From NCBI RefSeq assembly GCF_000959445.1, contig NZ_CP009630.1, positions 496,001 to 560,000 on the forward strand: DNA of 64,000 bases, in the 5' to 3' direction. Shown piece after piece: positions 1 through 8,512 of this stretch. Under the pieces are notes generated by a model, which saw only the letters and a list, made by a program, of their open reading frames with translations, did not search any database and was not told the DNA's origin. This stretch comes from Burkholderia vietnamiensis LMG 10929 (lineage in GTDB: Bacteria; Pseudomonadota; Gammaproteobacteria; Burkholderiales; Burkholderiaceae). The stretch's first letter is position 1. Every line of letters begins with the position of its first letter. The position numbers and the translations under genes are program-made.

Positions 1-458
1 ATCCACTGGTGATCCTCGTGTCGGTGCCGCTGTCGGTGTGCGGCGCGTTGGTGCCTCTGTACCTCGGCTTCGCGACGCTGAACATCTATACGCAGATCGG
101 GCTCGTGACGCTGATCGGCCTGATTTCCAAGCACGGGATCCTGATGGTGAGCTTCGCGAACGAACTGCAACGCACGCAGCACCTCGACCGCCGCGCGGCG
201 ATCGAGCACGCGGCCGCGGTACGGCTGCGGCCGATCCTCATGACGACGGCCGCGATGGTCGCCGGGCTCGTGCCGCTGATTTTCGCACGCGGCGCGGGCG
301 CGGCCAGCCGCTTCGCGATCGGGATCACGGTCTCGACCGGCATGCTGGTCGGTACGCTGTTCACGCTGTTCGTGCTGCCGACCGTGTACACGCTGATCGC
401 GAAGCGCCATCGCGAGGCGGCGAACAGCGAGCGCGCCCGCGTGCTGGAGACCGTATGA
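1..458 (+). CDS. RND-family efflux transporter, C-terminal fragment (5' end outside window)
   Basis: The reading frame is open from the window edge to a TGA at 456-458, giving about 150 residues. It has the final membrane segments of a hydrophobic-amphiphilic RND pump: the conserved stretches VTLIGLISKHGILMV and LRPILMTTAAMVAGLVPL, then a last hydrophobic helix and a short basic tail. Such pumps use proton motive force to drive drugs or solvents across the cell envelope as part of a tripartite complex. The outer-membrane channel gene follows at once on the same strand, so the two probably form the end of an efflux operon whose adaptor gene would lie upstream. The family is secure; substrate and exact pump cannot be told from this fragment. 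Confidence 0.9.
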   Translation, partial: PLVILVSVPLSVCGALVPLYLGFATLNIYTQIGLVTLIGLISKHGILMVSFANELQRTQHLDRRAAIEHAAAVRLRPILMTTAAMVAGLVPLIFARGAGAASRFAIGITVSTGMLVGTLFTLFVLPTVYTLIAKRHREAANSERARVLETV

Positions 459-505
459 CGATGCAATCTGCAACGCGTGCCGCGACGGGACGCAACGAGG
501 GCAAC

Positions 506-1978
506 ATGAATGGATTTCGCATGGCGGCCGCCGCGGCGCTCGCGCTGTTCGCCACCGGCTGCACGATGGCGCCGCATTACACGCGGCCCGACGCGCCCGT
601 CGCGCAGGCGTACCCGGCCGGCGGCGTCTACGCGACACAGCCCGCTGCGGCCGGCACGCGCAGCGCCAACGGCCAGGCGGCGAGCGCCATCGGCTGGCGC
701 GAATTCTTCGCCGATCCGCGCCTGCAGCGGCTGATCGAGATCGCGCTGAACAACAACCGCGACCTGCGCGTCGCGGTGCTGAACATCGAGGCGTCGCGCG
801 CGCAGTACCAGATCACGCGCGCGGGGCTGTTCCCGACCCTCGACGGCACCGGCTCCGGCAACATCCAGCGCTATCCCGCGGGCGTGTCGACGACGCGCCA
901 GCCGCTCATCACGCGCACCTACAGCGTCGGGCTTTCCGCGTCCTGGGAGCTCGACCTGTTCGGCCGCGTGCAGAGCCTGAAGGATCAGGCGCTCGCGCAG
1001 TATCTGTCGACCTCGTATGCACGGCAGGCCACCGAGATCTCGCTCGTGTCGCAGGTCGCGGACCAGTATCTGACGTTGCTGTCGACCGAGGACCTGCTGA
1101 AGGTCACGGAGAACACGCTGAAGACCGCGCAGGCGTCGTACGACCTGACCAAGCTGCAGTTCGACAATGGTACGGGCTCCGAGCTCGATCTGCGTCAGGC
1201 GCAGACGGTCGTCGAGCAGGCGCTCGCGAACCAGCAGGCGCAGGCGCGTGCGCGGGCGCAGGCGGTGAATGCGCTGGTGCTGCTGATCGGCGAGCCGCTG
1301 CCTGACGATCTGCCGGCCGGCATGTCGCTCGACGCGCAGAACCTGCTCACCGACGTGCCGGCGGGCCTGCCGTCGGATCTGCTCACGCGTCGTCCCGACG
1401 TGATGCAGGCCGAGCAGACGCTGCTGGCCGCGAACGCGAACATCGGCGCGGCGCGCGCGGCGTTCTTCCCGCGCATTTCGCTGACGGCCGCGTTCGGCAC
1501 GGCGAGCCCGACGCTCGGCGGGCTGTTCAAGGCCGGCACGGCGGCGTGGTCGTTCGCGCCGCAGCTGACGATGCCGATCTTCGAAGGCGGGCAGAACATC
1601 GCGAACCTGAACCTCGCGAACGTGCAGAAGCGCATCGAGATCGCGAACTACGAGAAGGCGATCCAGTCGGCGTTCCGCGAGGTGTCGGACGGTCTTGCCG
1701 CGTGCGGCACGTACGACTTGCAGATCGCCGCGCTCGAGCGCAACGAGCACGCGCAGCAGCGTCGCTTCGATCTGTCGGACCTGCGTTACAAGAACGGCGT
1801 CGACAGCTACCTGTCGGTGCTGACCGCGCAGACGGATCTGTATTCCGCGCAGCAGTCGCTGATCAGCGCGCGCCTCGCGCGCTGGACCAACCTCGTCGAT
1901 CTGTATCGTGCGCTGGGCGGCGGCTGGATCCAGCACGCCGGCGAGACGCCGCGCGCGCCGGATGCGTCGGCCGATTAG
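506..1978 (+). CDS. Outer-membrane efflux lipoprotein, NodT/OprM family
   Basis: A protein of about 490 residues, the normal size for TolC-like NodT channels. The chosen ATG (506) has a GAGG ribosome site six bases upstream and opens a lipoprotein signal peptide, MNGFRMAAAAALALFATGC, with the Cys as predicted lipidation site. An ATG at 455 overlapping the pump stop codon is possible but would put 17 extra residues before the signal. Two repeated OEP domains follow, with the family landmarks WRxFFxDPRLQRLIEIAL near the N-terminus, SWELDLFGR, LLTRRPDVMQAEQ and LRYKNGVDSYLSVL. It forms the exit duct for the RND pump encoded just upstream. Confident on family, not on substrate. Confidence 0.93.
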   Translation: MNGFRMAAAAALALFATGCTMAPHYTRPDAPVAQAYPAGGVYATQPAAAGTRSANGQAASAIGWREFFADPRLQRLIEIALNNNRDLRVAVLNIEASRAQYQITRAGLFPTLDGTGSGNIQRYPAGVSTTRQPLITRTYSVGLSASWELDLFGRVQSLKDQALAQYLSTSYARQATEISLVSQVADQYLTLLSTEDLLKVTENTLKTAQASYDLTKLQFDNGTGSELDLRQAQTVVEQALANQQAQARARAQAVNALVLLIGEPLPDDLPAGMSLDAQNLLTDVPAGLPSDLLTRRPDVMQAEQTLLAANANIGAARAAFFPRISLTAAFGTASPTLGGLFKAGTAAWSFAPQLTMPIFEGGQNIANLNLANVQKRIEIANYEKAIQSAFREVSDGLAACGTYDLQIAALERNEHAQQRRFDLSDLRYKNGVDSYLSVLTAQTDLYSAQQSLISARLARWTNLVDLYRALGGGWIQHAGETPRAPDASAD

Positions 1979-1980
1979 CG

Positions 1981-2041
1981 CCCGGCGTGGTCATCCGGCT
2001 GGAGCGGTAAACGTCGAAACAGGGAGGCCGACCACGCCGGG
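1981..2041 (+). terminator. Inverted repeat after the efflux operon
   Basis: Two perfectly complementary 12-base arms (1981-1992 and 2030-2041, CCCGGCGTGGTC and its complement) start three bases after the channel stop codon. The loop is about 37 bases and no T-run follows, so this is a possible transcript-end stem-loop rather than a classic intrinsic terminator. Confidence 0.4.
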
Positions 2042-2181
2042 ACCGAAGCGATGTGCGGAGCGGACAGCTGCACCGAGACGATGTTCACGATGGCGAGACT
2101 GGATGGCTTCGTGCCAGCCGATCGTCCGCTGCGCCCGATTCCGCCGTCGGCGAATCCGCGTGGCTCCGGTATCAGATTGAC

Positions 2182-2214
2182 TATAATCGCGCATCATTTG
2201 ATACCTGCCAGGGA
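2182..2214 (+). promoter_or_regulatory. Promoter -10 box and ribosome site of the TA remnant
   Basis: A consensus TATAAT at 2182-2187 lies about 33 bases before the ATG at 2221, and a GGGAG ribosome site lies at 2210-2214. No good -35 box is evident. The signals of the original antitoxin gene therefore look intact although the coding region is not. Confidence 0.5.
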
Positions 2215-2220
2215 GCCGCC

Positions 2221-2477
2221 ATGTCGCTCGTCACCCCTGAAGCCGTGGCTGCGGTCATGGAGTTGCAGCCGGTCCCGCACACGCTGGCGGAATTGGAGGC
2301 GCTCGTGCGCGACGGCCTGCCGAAGTCTGCGCCGTCCCTTCCGTCGTCGTCCGGGCAGCGTTCGACGTGCTGGTGAATCCGGCACATCCCGACGCGGCGC
2401 GAATCGTCGTGACAGATCCTCGACCCGTGGTGTGGGATGAGCGCCTCTTTGCCATGCCACTGGCCGGGCAGTCATAG
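2221..2477 (+). pseudogene. Collapsed Xre/ParS antitoxin - RES toxin operon (5' antitoxin fused to 3' toxin remnant)
   Basis: The ATG at 2221 opens a frame whose first 40 or so residues (VTPEAVAAVMELQPVPHTLA, then LEALVRDGLPKSA) resemble the start of MbcA/ParS/Xre-type antitoxins that partner RES-domain toxins. That frame degenerates and stops at 2376. In another frame, from about 2342 to the TAG at 2475-2477, the sequence reads AAFDVLVNPAHPDAARIVV and then PRPVVWDERLF, which is the characteristic C-terminal end of RES-domain toxins. The simplest reading is one internal deletion that removed the antitoxin C-terminus and most of the toxin, leaving an inactive scar. RES toxins deplete NAD, so loss of the toxin makes the locus inert. 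Recognition is from memory of family motifs. Confidence 0.68.
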
Positions 2478-2830
2478 AAGTCGATGGTGGTCTGCCGCGG
2501 CTTCATACAAATAGCTGGGTCTTTGCAATGCCGCGCTCAGTGACAACCTTATTGCGCGGCGTGCAGCCTCACGACTTCCGCAGGGTTTCGGATGTCTGGT
2601 CAACGGCGACGGGCGAGGCGACATCTCTGCATCACCGACGGTGACGGCTTTATTTTGGTCTACGAGCGATGCATGACGTCGCCCGCCTCGGAATCGGGGC
2701 TACATGACACCGCGTCCCGTGGCATCCCGCTGCAGACCGCCGCGTCCACGAGATTTTTCAAGAATCCGACGCATTTGCCGTAATCTCGATAGACCCTTAA
2801 CCTTTTCCTCGTCGTGGCGGGGATACCGCG
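2478..2830. other. Intergenic region without a recognisable gene
   Basis: Short frames exist on both strands but none has family resemblance or a convincing ribosome site. It probably holds remains of the same decayed locus plus the promoter of the following cyclase gene. Confidence 0.5.
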
Positions 2831-4003
2831 TTGACGACGGCGATGAAAGTCGATCTGGCTACCCTCTACCTTCTAGTGATCGGCACCTTGTGGGCCAGTT
2901 CCGCCATGACATATTGGGAGCACGTATCGCATCCCAAGCGCAGCAACGAACTGCGAATGCTGGCGGCCGGATATGCGACGCTCGGGATCGGTTGCGCCGT
3001 GGCCGCGTTCCGGCTTGAACTGCTGGGCGCCGCGGGCGCGGCTGTAAGCAATCTCGTGATTCTGAGCGGCTATCTACTGGTTCTGCGCGCTGTGGCAATG
3101 TTCAACGGCCGGCGGTATCTCGCAGGCTCGATCGGCCTGCTGATCTTGATGGGGTTGACCTGGGCGGCGGCCGGCGCGCGCGGGCAGGCCGCCGTATGGC
3201 TCTATGCCAGCGCGCTGCCCATCGCGCTCGTCTCCGCGATGACGGCCCTCGAACTGACACGACGCGACGGGATGCCGGCCGTTCAAGCTCGACGCGTCGC
3301 TGTGGCGGTGACGGGCATCCATGCACTGTTCTACGCTGCCAGAGCCTTCGTCCTGCCTTGGGTGGTCCCGGTCTTTGGAGCGAGCGCACTGTCGATTTCG
3401 AGCAAGATCACGATGTACGAAGGCGTGCTCTATTCGGTCGTTTTGCCGATGACGCTACTTCGGCTCACCCGCGAGGAGGTTCACGGCGAACTCCTGCAAG
3501 AGTCCCGTACGGATTACCTGACGCGCCTGGGAAATCGCAGGCTGTTCTTCGAAGAGGGGGAGCGAATCATCAACGATTGCGCGATACGTCGACGCCCGGT
3601 CACGCTCCTTGCATTTGATCTCGACCACTTCAAGAAGATCAACGATCGCTATGGGCACAAAACCGGCGACGAGGTGCTGAGATCGTTCGCGGGCGTGGTT
3701 CGCGCCAGTACCGACGCGAACACGATTCTGGCGCGCATCGGTGGTGAAGAATTCGCTGCTCTGCTGCCCGATCACGACAGCCATCGCGCGAATGAGATCG
3801 GCGAAAGCATTGCGAGCCAGTTTGCCGGGATGGTCCACAGCGCCGACGATCATCGAATTTCCGCAACCGTCAGCATTGGCCTGGCGACGTCGAATTCCGA
3901 GGTGCCTTCACTCACCGATCTGCTCGCAGCGGCAGATCAGGCGCTATATCGGGCGAAGTCGCAAGGCGGCAGTCAGCTGATTCATCATGCTGAAGGACGA
4001 TAG
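2831..4003 (+). CDS. Membrane-anchored diguanylate cyclase (GGDEF)
   Basis: About 390 residues. The first 210 hold six or seven hydrophobic segments forming a membrane sensor; the C-terminal 170 are a GGDEF domain that makes cyclic di-GMP from two GTP. The active loop reads ARIGGEEFAALLP (GGEEF at about residues 304-308) and the upstream metal/GTP segment reads LLAFDLDHFKKINDRYGH, so catalysis looks intact. The residues where the inhibitory RxxD I-site would lie read DANT, so product feedback is probably absent. A TTG at 2831 is chosen because a GGGGA-type ribosome site lies 7-8 bases ahead; an ATG at 2843 in the same frame is the alternative. No PAS, HAMP or EAL domain is seen, and the stimulus is unknown. 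Confidence 0.88.
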   Translation: MTTAMKVDLATLYLLVIGTLWASSAMTYWEHVSHPKRSNELRMLAAGYATLGIGCAVAAFRLELLGAAGAAVSNLVILSGYLLVLRAVAMFNGRRYLAGSIGLLILMGLTWAAAGARGQAAVWLYASALPIALVSAMTALELTRRDGMPAVQARRVAVAVTGIHALFYAARAFVLPWVVPVFGASALSISSKITMYEGVLYSVVLPMTLLRLTREEVHGELLQESRTDYLTRLGNRRLFFEEGERIINDCAIRRRPVTLLAFDLDHFKKINDRYGHKTGDEVLRSFAGVVRASTDANTILARIGGEEFAALLPDHDSHRANEIGESIASQFAGMVHSADDHRISATVSIGLATSNSEVPSLTDLLAAADQALYRAKSQGGSQLIHHAEGR

Positions 4004-4028
4004 CTCGACCAGGCCACACCATGGCGTA

Positions 4029-4919
4029 TCACTCCGAAGGATGGCACAGCATGCTGATCAGCTTGTCGCGGTACAGGTTCTTCTCCGCCGGATTGCGCTG
4101 TACGCAGACGTGGAGATTGCGCTGAGACCAGGGCTCGATTAGCGGGATGACCGCGACCTTGCCTTCGTCGGATGATTCAATCGCCGTCCGCGGAACGATG
4201 CCGATTCCGGCTCCCGACGATACGAGCCGAGCGATAGCCCGATAACCGGATACCTGCACGCGAATGTCGAGTCGTCCGTCGAGCGCGGCGGCATGATTCA
4301 CCAGAAAGGTGTGCAGCGCAGCCCCTGATTGCAGACTGATGAACGGCTGACCCAGGCACGCCGCGAAGCTGACTTCGCTTTGCCTCGCGAGCGCGTGCGT
4401 CACGGGCGCGAGCAAGACCAGCTGGTCCTTCTTGTACGGTACGAATCGCAGCGCCGAATGCTCGGATTCCAATGCGACCACACCCACGTCCGCTCGACCG
4501 GCCACCACGGCGCCCACGATGTCGTGGCTGAGTCTCTCTTCCAGTGTGATGCGCACGCTCGGGAACGCCGCGAAGAAACGAGCGAGATCGTCCGGCAGAT
4601 GGGAGCTGATCGCGTTGTTGTTGGCGAATACGGTGACGTGCCCGGTCAGTCCTTCGGCGAAAGGCAAAAGATCCGAGCGCATCTGGTCGAGTTGAGCGAG
4701 ACAACGCCGTGCGTGCTCCACGAGCACCTGGCCCGCCGCCGTCAGCGCGACGCCTCTCGGATGCCGGCTCAGCAACGTCACGCCTACCGAGCCTTCAAGA
4801 TTCTTCACGCGAAGGCTCGCGGACGATGGCGCAAGGTGGCAGCGTTCAGCGCCGCGCGAGACGTTGCCCTCTTCGGCGACGGCGACGAACACCTTCAGGT
4901 CAGTCAAGTCATAGCTCAT
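4029..4919 (-). CDS. LysR-family regulator of the adjacent CoA-transferase operon
   Basis: A 296-residue LysR-type regulator starting MSYDLTDLKVFVAVAEEGNV; the longer upstream frame is shadow sequence over the promoter. The N-terminal helix-turn-helix (VSRGAERCHLAPSSASLRVK) is followed by a periplasmic-binding-like effector domain. It is divergent from the CaiB/MaoC/MFS/CitE operon, the usual layout for a LysR activator of a catabolic operon. In Pseudomonas a LysR gene likewise neighbours the itaconate (ict-ich-ccl) genes. A palindrome with a second half-site lies between the two starts. The inducer, perhaps itaconate or its CoA ester, is inference. Confidence 0.88.
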   Translation of the reverse strand: MSYDLTDLKVFVAVAEEGNVSRGAERCHLAPSSASLRVKNLEGSVGVTLLSRHPRGVALTAAGQVLVEHARRCLAQLDQMRSDLLPFAEGLTGHVTVFANNNAISSHLPDDLARFFAAFPSVRITLEERLSHDIVGAVVAGRADVGVVALESEHSALRFVPYKKDQLVLLAPVTHALARQSEVSFAACLGQPFISLQSGAALHTFLVNHAAALDGRLDIRVQVSGYRAIARLVSSGAGIGIVPRTAIESSDEGKVAVIPLIEPWSQRNLHVCVQRNPAEKNLYRDKLISMLCHPSE

Positions 4920-5007
4920 CGTGTTCGAATTTCGCGAAGATGATGCCGGCTTTATAGCATAGCAGTACCGGCCGGCATGCACGGGAGCGATTGCTGCATT
5001 GCACGAT

Positions 5008-5037
5008 TTCGTGAATCACGAACGATTCCTTCGTGAA
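5008..5037. promoter_or_regulatory. Candidate LysR operator between divergent genes
   Basis: A perfect 15-base palindrome, TTCGTGAATCACGAA (5008-5022), is followed by a half-site TTCGTGAA (5030-5037). The two TTCGTG starts are 22 bases apart, about two helical turns. This recognition-plus-activation pair is typical of LysR regulators and sits between the regulator start and the first operon gene. Confidence 0.55.
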
Positions 5038-5105
5038 ATCTCGCTGTAATCGACCGCGGCGTTTTCCGATACTGATAGCCATCATCCCAACTCAGGAAGG
5101 CAGTG

Positions 5106-6278
5106 ATGGCCGCATCTGTTGCTGAAACACCGTCGGCGAAGCCGCTCGCCGGCGTAGTCGTCGTCTCCATCGAACAGGCCCTGGCGGCGCCTTTGTGCAC
5201 CGGTCGCTTGGCGGAAATGGGGGCGCGAGTCATCAAGATCGAGCGCGCGGAAGGCGATTTCGCGCGCGGCTACGACGCGGCCGCGAACGGCCAATCGTCG
5301 TATTTCGTGTGGACGAATCGCGGCAAGGAATCGGTCGTGCTGGACTTCAAGGACGCCGATGACGCCGCACTCCTGCATCGGTTGATTGCGCACGCAGACG
5401 TCTTCGTTCAGAACCTGGCTCCCGGCGCATTGGATCGAGCTGGATTCGGCAGTGAAAAACTGCGCGAAATGCACACGCGTCTGATCACGTGCGATATCAG
5501 CGGCTACGGCACGAACAACGCCGCTAGCAATCTCAAGGCGTACGACCTTCTCGTGCAGTGCGAAAGCGGTCTCGCGGGTATCACGGGCGCACCGGATGCG
5601 TGCGGGCGCGTGGGCGTTTCGATTTGCGACATCGGCGCGGGGATGAACGCGACCATTGCAGTGCTGTCGGCGCTCGCGCTTCGCTCGAGCACGGGCAAGG
5701 GCTCGGGTGTCTCGGTTTCGTTGTTCGACGGTGCGGCGGACTGGATGACGATTCCCTATGTTCACCAGGTTTACGGAAACGGAGCGCCTACGCGTCAGGG
5801 GCTGAAGCATCCTTCGATTGCTCCGTATGGCGCCTTCAAGACCAACGACGGCGACGACATCGTCATCAGCATTCAGAACGAGCGCGAGTGGCGCCAGTTC
5901 TGCTCGGCGTTCCTGCAGCAACCGGACGTGGCAGAAGACTCGCGCTTCTCGTCCAACACGAAGCGCGTGCAAAACCGCGAAGCCCTCGATCGGGTGATTG
6001 CCGAAGCGTTCGCGAGGCTCGACTCCAGTGAAGCACTGCAACGCCTGGCAGCTTCGAACACCGCCTACGGTCAGGTTCGCTCGGTTGCCCAGATGGCTGA
6101 ACACCCTGCGCTGCGGACGTGGCCGATGACGGTCGACGGCGAAGAATTGCGCATGATTGCGCCGGCGGTTCGCGCGCCGTGGGACAGCCGGCACTTTGAT
6201 GCAGCGCCTCGATTGGGTGAACACACGGAGCGCATTCGGGCCGAGTTCGCCACGAAGCAAGTGGGAGAATTCGCATGA
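5106..6278 (+). CDS. CaiB/BaiF-family CoA-transferase (itaconate or C5-dicarboxylate CoA-transferase candidate)
   Basis: About 390 residues, normal for class III CoA-transferases, which move CoA from a donor such as succinyl-CoA to a carboxylic acid. The N-terminal signature GVVVVSIEQALAAPLCTGRL with GARVIKIERAEGDFAR and the SYFVWTNRGKESVVLD segment are typical; the usual catalytic Asp region is present near residue 170 (GVSICDIGAGMNA). The ATG at 5106 has an AGGAAGG site five bases upstream. It is first in an operon with a hydratase and a CitE-like lyase, a trio that in other bacteria turns itaconate into itaconyl-CoA, citramalyl-CoA, then acetyl-CoA and pyruvate. Mesaconate or citramalate is an alternative substrate. 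Confidence 0.85.
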   Translation: MAASVAETPSAKPLAGVVVVSIEQALAAPLCTGRLAEMGARVIKIERAEGDFARGYDAAANGQSSYFVWTNRGKESVVLDFKDADDAALLHRLIAHADVFVQNLAPGALDRAGFGSEKLREMHTRLITCDISGYGTNNAASNLKAYDLLVQCESGLAGITGAPDACGRVGVSICDIGAGMNATIAVLSALALRSSTGKGSGVSVSLFDGAADWMTIPYVHQVYGNGAPTRQGLKHPSIAPYGAFKTNDGDDIVISIQNEREWRQFCSAFLQQPDVAEDSRFSSNTKRVQNREALDRVIAEAFARLDSSEALQRLAASNTAYGQVRSVAQMAEHPALRTWPMTVDGEELRMIAPAVRAPWDSRHFDAAPRLGEHTERIRAEFATKQVGEFA

Positions 6279-7114
6279 GCGGCGTCGATATTGCGCACCT
6301 GCGCGAATGGATCGGCAAGAGCGAGTGCAGCCGTGACGTCCTGTCGTCGCGTCACGCGCGGCTGATGGCCGCGACGCTCGGCATTCCGCAGTCCGGCTTC
6401 GTCGACGGCGCACGCTTGCCTCCGCTTTGGCATTGGCTCTATTTCCTGAGCGGTGAGGCGCCTTCGGCGCTCGGCCGAGATGGACACCCCGCACGAGGCG
6501 GCTTCCTGCCTCCCGTGCCGTTGCCGAACCGCATGTGGGCCGGCGGCAAGCTCGAATTTCATGGCGACCTGCCGCTTGGCGCAGAAGTGGAAAGGCGTTC
6601 AAGCATCGCATCGGTCGAACACAAACAAGGACGCAGTGGCGAACTCGTCTTCGTGACCGTCCTGCATGAAGTCGTGCGCGAAGGGGAGGTGCTTGTCACC
6701 GAGCACCACGACATTGTCTACAAGGAAGCGTCGAAGGCCGGTGCTACACCTGCGCAAACGAACATGCCGCCACCGCAGCGGACGCGTCGCGTGAAACCCG
6801 ATTCGACGATGCTGTTCCGCTACTCCGCGCTGACGTTCAACGGCCATCGCATTCATTACGACGCCGACTACTGCCGAGCGGTCGAAGGCTATCCGAATCT
6901 CGTGATTCACGGCCCCCTCAACGCAACGCTCCTTGCGAGCTTCGCCGAGGAAGTGAGCGGACGTCGCCTGAAGCAGTTCCATTATCGCGGCGTTCAGCCG
7001 TCGCTACTGGGCAACGAATTGGAGCTCAACGCCGCGCCAGACGGCGACCAGCTCGTCGTCTGGGTGAGCTTGCCCGGCGGTGCAGTGTCCATGCGAGCCG
7101 AAGCCTCGTTCTGA
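6275..7114 (+). CDS. MaoC-like acyl-CoA hydratase (itaconyl-CoA / mesaconyl-C4-CoA hydratase candidate)
   Basis: A 279-residue double hot-dog protein whose ATG overlaps the CoA-transferase stop codon by four bases, so the two are translationally coupled. The N-terminal half has HWLYFLSGEAPSALGRDGHP and GGFLPPVPLPNRMWAGGKL, and the C-terminal half has the hydratase motif LTFNGHRIHYDADYC followed by LVIHGPL. These match the FAS1-like dehydratase/Meh/Ich group. In the itaconate pathway this enzyme hydrates itaconyl-CoA to citramalyl-CoA, the substrate of the lyase encoded at 9519. Family is clear; the exact acyl-CoA is inferred from the operon. Confidence 0.82.
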   Translation: MSGVDIAHLREWIGKSECSRDVLSSRHARLMAATLGIPQSGFVDGARLPPLWHWLYFLSGEAPSALGRDGHPARGGFLPPVPLPNRMWAGGKLEFHGDLPLGAEVERRSSIASVEHKQGRSGELVFVTVLHEVVREGEVLVTEHHDIVYKEASKAGATPAQTNMPPPQRTRRVKPDSTMLFRYSALTFNGHRIHYDADYCRAVEGYPNLVIHGPLNATLLASFAEEVSGRRLKQFHYRGVQPSLLGNELELNAAPDGDQLVVWVSLPGGAVSMRAEASF

Positions 7115-7162
7115 ACGCACACACGCCTGCCTCGACAAAATTTCTCAAGATTGGAGACATAG

Positions 7163-8512
7163 ATGCACCCGAACGCCCGTCATGGTCAGGCCGTTGCCTC
7201 GACCCAGTCGAAGGACTCGAAGCGCATTGAGCGCCGCGCCGCAATCGCAAGCGTCATAGGCACCACGATCGAGTGGTACGACTTCTTCATCTACGGCACC
7301 GCAGCCGCCCTGATTTTCCCGAGGCTGTTCTTTGCACACGGCAGCTCGGAAGGCCTCATGGAGTCGTTCGCCACGATTTTCGTGGGCTTTCTGTCGCGCC
7401 CCTTGGGCGGCGCCATCTTCGGGTACATGGGCGACCGTGTGGGCCGCAAATCGACGCTCGTCGCCACGCTGACCTTGATGGGCGTCGCGACGTTGCTCGT
7501 GGGCTTGCTGCCCACCACGCAACAGATCGGACCCGCTGCCGGCTGGCTGCTCGTCGGACTTCGGTTCCTCCAGGGAATCGGCGTAGGCGGCGAGTGGGGC
7601 GGCGCCGTGCTCCTCTCGATGGAGAGTCATCAAGGCAAGCGTCGCGGCTTCATGGCGTCGCTGCCGAATGTCGGCGTACCGCTCGGCCTCGTCATCTCGG
7701 TGCTGGTCTGGAGCGTCTGCAGCCGCTTGAGCGGCGACTCGCTGATGGACTTCGGCTGGCGAGTTCCCTTCTATGCAAGCGGTGTGCTTCTGGTGTTCGG
7801 CCTGCTGATTCGCATGGGCGTGCCGGAGACCAGGGATTTCGTCGAGGCCAACCAGTCGGTCGACCGCACCAGGAGTCCTGTTCGGGAAGCCATTAGAACC
7901 GAGTGGAAGGCGATATTGCTGTCGGCACTCGTCCGTCCCGGCGAACAGGCCGCGTTCTACATGCTCACGTCGTTCGCCATGCTGTACGGCTCGAAGAACC
8001 TCGGCCTCGGCAAGGGGTTCATCCTGAACGCGGTGTTGATTGCCGCCGTTGTCGCGTGTTTCGCGTTGCCGTACTTTGGGCATCTGGCGGACCGTATCGG
8101 CCGTCGCAAGACCTACATGTCGGCAGCCGTCTGCATGATGCTGTTCGCTTTCCCGTACTTCGCGTTGCTCAATACGAAGATTCCGCTCGCCGTCATTGCG
8201 GGCACGGTCATCATCATGGTCATTCATGCGGCGCTCTACGGGTCGCAGGCCGCCTTCATCGCCGAGTCGTTTCCTCCCGGCATTCGCTACAGCGGTGCGT
8301 CGCTCGGATACCAGGGCGCCTCGATCATTGCCGGCGGCCCCGCGCCGATGATTTCGCTGTGGCTGTTTCAGACGTTCCATTCCGCATACGCCGTTGCCGC
8401 TTTTCTCGCGGCCATGTCTCTCGTCAGCGCCTGCGCCGCGTTCTTCCTCGGCCGGCAACGGACGGTCGAACCGAAGGCGGTATCGGAGCGTCTCGTAGAG
8501 GCTGCGCACTAA
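7163..8512 (+). CDS. MFS metabolite:proton symporter of the C5-dicarboxylate operon
   Basis: A 449-residue, 12-helix carrier of the metabolite:H+ symporter group (relatives of ShiA, KgtP and ProP). Landmarks are IASVIGTTIEWYDFFIYGTA at the first helix, the loop 2-3 motif GYMGDRVGRKSTL and RFLQGIGVGGEWGGAVLL. GGAGACAT precedes the ATG. Its place after the CoA-transferase and hydratase genes suggests it imports the operon substrate, plausibly itaconate or a related organic acid. The TAA stop codon is also the left target-site duplication of the insertion sequence that follows, so the protein itself is undamaged. Confidence 0.87.
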   Translation: MHPNARHGQAVASTQSKDSKRIERRAAIASVIGTTIEWYDFFIYGTAAALIFPRLFFAHGSSEGLMESFATIFVGFLSRPLGGAIFGYMGDRVGRKSTLVATLTLMGVATLLVGLLPTTQQIGPAAGWLLVGLRFLQGIGVGGEWGGAVLLSMESHQGKRRGFMASLPNVGVPLGLVISVLVWSVCSRLSGDSLMDFGWRVPFYASGVLLVFGLLIRMGVPETRDFVEANQSVDRTRSPVREAIRTEWKAILLSALVRPGEQAAFYMLTSFAMLYGSKNLGLGKGFILNAVLIAAVVACFALPYFGHLADRIGRRKTYMSAAVCMMLFAFPYFALLNTKIPLAVIAGTVIIMVIHAALYGSQAAFIAESFPPGIRYSGASLGYQGASIIAGGPAPMISLWLFQTFHSAYAVAAFLAAMSLVSACAAFFLGRQRTVEPKAVSERLVEAAH

